This document shows positions 61,858 to 64,000 of a DNA stretch of 64,000 bases, in pieces (position 1 is the stretch's first letter; every line of letters begins with the position of its first letter). The position numbers and the translations under genes were made by a program. The notes below the pieces were generated by a model that was given only the letters and a program-made list of their open reading frames with translations, was not told the origin of the DNA and did not search any database. The stretch covers positions 20,384,704-20,448,703 of the forward strand of contig NC_085055.1 in NCBI RefSeq assembly GCF_963662255.1, written 5' to 3'. This stretch comes from Cinclus cinclus. Lineage: Eukaryota > Chordata > Aves > Passeriformes > Cinclidae.

Positions 61858-62539
61858 TGGGAAGAAGTCAGTGGCTACGACGAGAACCTCAACACCATCC
61901 GTACGTACCAGGTATGCAACGTCTTCGAGCCCAACCAGAACAACTGGCTCCTCACCACCTTCATCAACCGGCGCGGGGCTCACCGCATCTACACCGAGAT
62001 GCGCTTCACTGTGCGGGACTGCAGCAGCCTCCCCAACGTCCCTGGCTCCTGCAAGGAGACCTTCAACCTCTACTACTACGAGACAGACTCTGTCATTGCC
62101 ACCAAGAAGTCCGCCTTCTGGACGGAGGCACCCTACCTCAAAGTGGACACCATCGCTGCTGACGAGAGCTTCTCCCAGGTGGATTTTGGGGGCCGGTTGA
62201 TGAAGGTGAACACAGAAGTGAGAAGTTTCGGGCCCCTGACCCGCAATGGCTTTTACCTGGCTTTCCAGGACTACGGGGCTTGCATGTCCCTGCTGTCTGT
62301 CAGGGTCTTCTTCAAGAAGTGCCCCAGCGTGGTGCAGAACTTTGCCATCTTCCCAGAGACGATGACGGGTGCGGAGAGCACCTCTCTGGTGACGGCGCGT
62401 GGCACCTGCATCCCCAACGCCGAGGAGGTGGACGTGCCCATCAAGCTGTACTGCAACGGCGATGGCGAGTGGATGGTGCCCATCGGCCGCTGCACCTGCA
62501 AGGCTGGCTACGAGCCCGAGAACAATGTGGCTTGCAAAG
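61858..62539 (+). CDS. EPHB1: EPHB1 exon 3: ephrin-binding domain and start of cysteine-rich region
   Basis: The acceptor is CTTTCTGCAG|TGGGAA. The exon encodes 227 residues (42-268) and ends in the donor AAAG|GTGAGG, phase 1. It starts WEEVSGYDENLNTIRTYQVC and ends near GYEPENNVACK. It holds almost all of the ephrin ligand-binding domain (to about residue 201), then the first part of the cysteine-rich Sushi/EGF-like region. Cysteines fall at about 61, 96, 106, 183, 196, 225, 240, 253, 255 and 267. The ligand-domain disulphides expected in Eph receptors are 61-183 and 96-106, and all four cysteines are present. EPHB1-specific stretches (FEPNQNNWLLTTFINRRGAH, YYYETDSVIATKKSAFW) rule out EPHB2 and EPHB3. 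Differences from mammalian EPHB1 are few and conservative, so the receptor is under strong constraint. No stop or frameshift is present. Confidence 0.97.
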
Positions 62540-64000
62540 GTGAGGCTGGCTTCGTGTTTGTTTTAGGGCAGAATGTTTGCCCCCGAACAAACTGTTTTGT
62601 GTGGTTTTGCTCCAGGGAGCAGGCAAGAATTTGGGAGCAGTGGTCAGCCTGTGGTTTCTCCATGTGCTCTGGTCACCAGACCTGGTGAGCAGTGTGGTGA
62701 GGGAGTGGGTGGTGATGCTGGTGCCGCTGCCACCCTGATGGAGGTCACCTCTGTGATGTGGTGCCTTCAAAGTGCTGTGCTCGCCAGACGGGCTCTTTCA
62801 TCTGCCTCATTACTGCCCTGGCAGAGCCGGGCAGCTGCCGTCATGCCTGGCTGCTGTGGGGCTGCTCTGATTCTTGGAGTTAATTTGAATTGTTGTGCTG
62901 GTTTTTGGGTTCCCTGGCCATGCTGCCAGCGTGCTGCTGCCTGCTGGAGTCCTGTAGTGTGAGGTTATAAATATGGAAACAGTGCTCACTGCTTTTCATC
63001 TCCTTTTGCCCTTGTGGTGGATGTTTCCCAAATACCATTGGAGCGTTGCTTTTTTTTTTTCGTCGATTGGCTGCCCTTTCCTTCTCCTCTCCCAGATTAA
63101 GGTATTGGTTTGACATACTGCTTGAAAGGAGAGGAGTGAACTTTTTGCTCACCCTGTTTTATCACTTCCAAATAGCTTCTAGAAGGTCAACACCACCAGG
63201 ACAAGGAAGGGTTGGGAAGAAGAACTGCTTAAGGGGTGGTTTGGCAGATTGTGATGGGAAGAAGTCCAACTTAGATCTCTTTTGGTGGAGGTGGGGGAAT
63301 GTGTGTACCAGTAGGCTTTGCTGTGGTGCTCCTTGGGGAGCCCCTTAAGGTGTCCCTTCTCCACCTGTAACTCTGGATATGTGGAACTAGCAAAGCTGGG
63401 ATTCAGGCTGTGGGGAAGCTTGTTGGATTGTTTGCTCTAAACCTAAGAATTTGTGTCGGTTTTCACCACGCAAAACCTCATTCCTATCTGGCCAGGGTGG
63501 GGGTGGTGACTCCTTCCTGTGCCAGGGTTCCGAGAACCAGGAAACCCCCAGAATCCTTTCTCAAACAGCATGGCTGGGGGATTCCTATGAGTTCTGTGGT
63601 TGAGCCTTAGGATGGTTTTGTTCCCACCAGGAGATTCCTGTGAGGAATCCCTCAGTCAGAGGGAGGGATCTCTGCAAGCTGAGTGTTTCTGGCGAGACCT
63701 TCCTCTGCTATTGAACCAACACACAGAAAGTACACATGGTTATATTGCAAAATGACATTTCTCATCATGGGAAAACAAATACTAATTTTAGCTAAACACT
63801 GAGATTGGGAAGTAATGTCACTGACAGAAATGGAGGAAAAGAGTGACAACGTAAAATCGTGGGTGTTGGTGGTGTTGACCTTTCTGCCAGCTGGATGAAG
63901 GTGGGGTCTTGAGTGCTCCTGACCCCTGGGAGGACTCTGATGCTCCTCTCAGTGCTTGGGGAAGGGCAGAGGGTTGACAACAGCAGGACGAGAAGCATGG
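62540..64000 (+). other. EPHB1: EPHB1 intron 3 (5' part, truncated by window edge)
   Basis: The intron starts GTGAGG at 62540. I looked for exon 4, which should continue the cysteine-rich region, and saw no candidate with the expected cysteine pattern before 64000. No repeat or gene is recognised; a 10-base T run lies near 63051. Confidence 0.8.

Noticed and set aside
1..64000. CRISPR arrays, operons, tRNA or rRNA genes, intact retrovirus
   Set aside because: Nothing of this kind is visible. The sequence is intron-rich vertebrate DNA, and the only mobile elements I could recognise are truncated CR1 copies.

Overview
The window looks like vertebrate, very probably bird, nuclear DNA. It has compact but intron-rich genes, promoter CpG islands, and many short degenerate CR1 LINE tails, which are the typical avian repeat. 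No bacterial, plasmid, phage or CRISPR feature is visible. The species cannot be read from the sequence; the CR1 content is only compatible with a bird such as a passerine or galliform.

Two protein-coding genes are supported, arranged head to head. At the far left, on the minus strand, 775-898 is the first coding exon of KY (kyphoscoliosis peptidase). It starts in an ideal Kozak context at 898 and ends in a CAG|GTAACA donor; the rest of KY lies beyond the left edge. About 32 kb away, on the plus strand, EPHB1 (ephrin type-B receptor 1) starts at 32987. Its first three coding exons are here: 32987-33044, 57927-57991 and 61858-62539. They join in frame and encode residues 1-268 (signal peptide, the whole ephrin-binding domain and the start of the cysteine-rich region). 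The remaining ectodomain, transmembrane segment, kinase, SAM domain and PDZ motif lie past 64000. The KY/EPHB1 neighbour order agrees with human 3q22.

Layout: 1-774 KY intron 1; 775-1100 KY exon 1 and CpG-rich promoter; 1100-31900 intergenic DNA with CR1 fragments, homopolymer tracts, an orphan GC/CpG-rich patch (11640-12060) and a few complex AT-rich stretches that may be enhancers; 31900-34500 the EPHB1 CpG island with its promoter, 5' UTR and exon 1; 33045-57926 intron 1 (24.9 kb); 57992-61857 intron 2; 62540-64000 part of intron 3. Ten CR1 fragments were recognised, seven in minus and three in plus orientation. Most long open frames in the window are chance frames in GC-rich DNA or eroded CR1 reverse-transcriptase tails.

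The most unusual observations are a start-stop uORF and a 161-codon alternative-frame ORF that survives splicing across EPHB1 exons 1-3, a duplicated CCAAT/GC-box module in the EPHB1 promoter, a perfect CArG box plus an E-box upstream of the muscle gene KY, and a near-perfect 52-bp tandem duplication in EPHB1 intron 1. No clearly new biological system was found.
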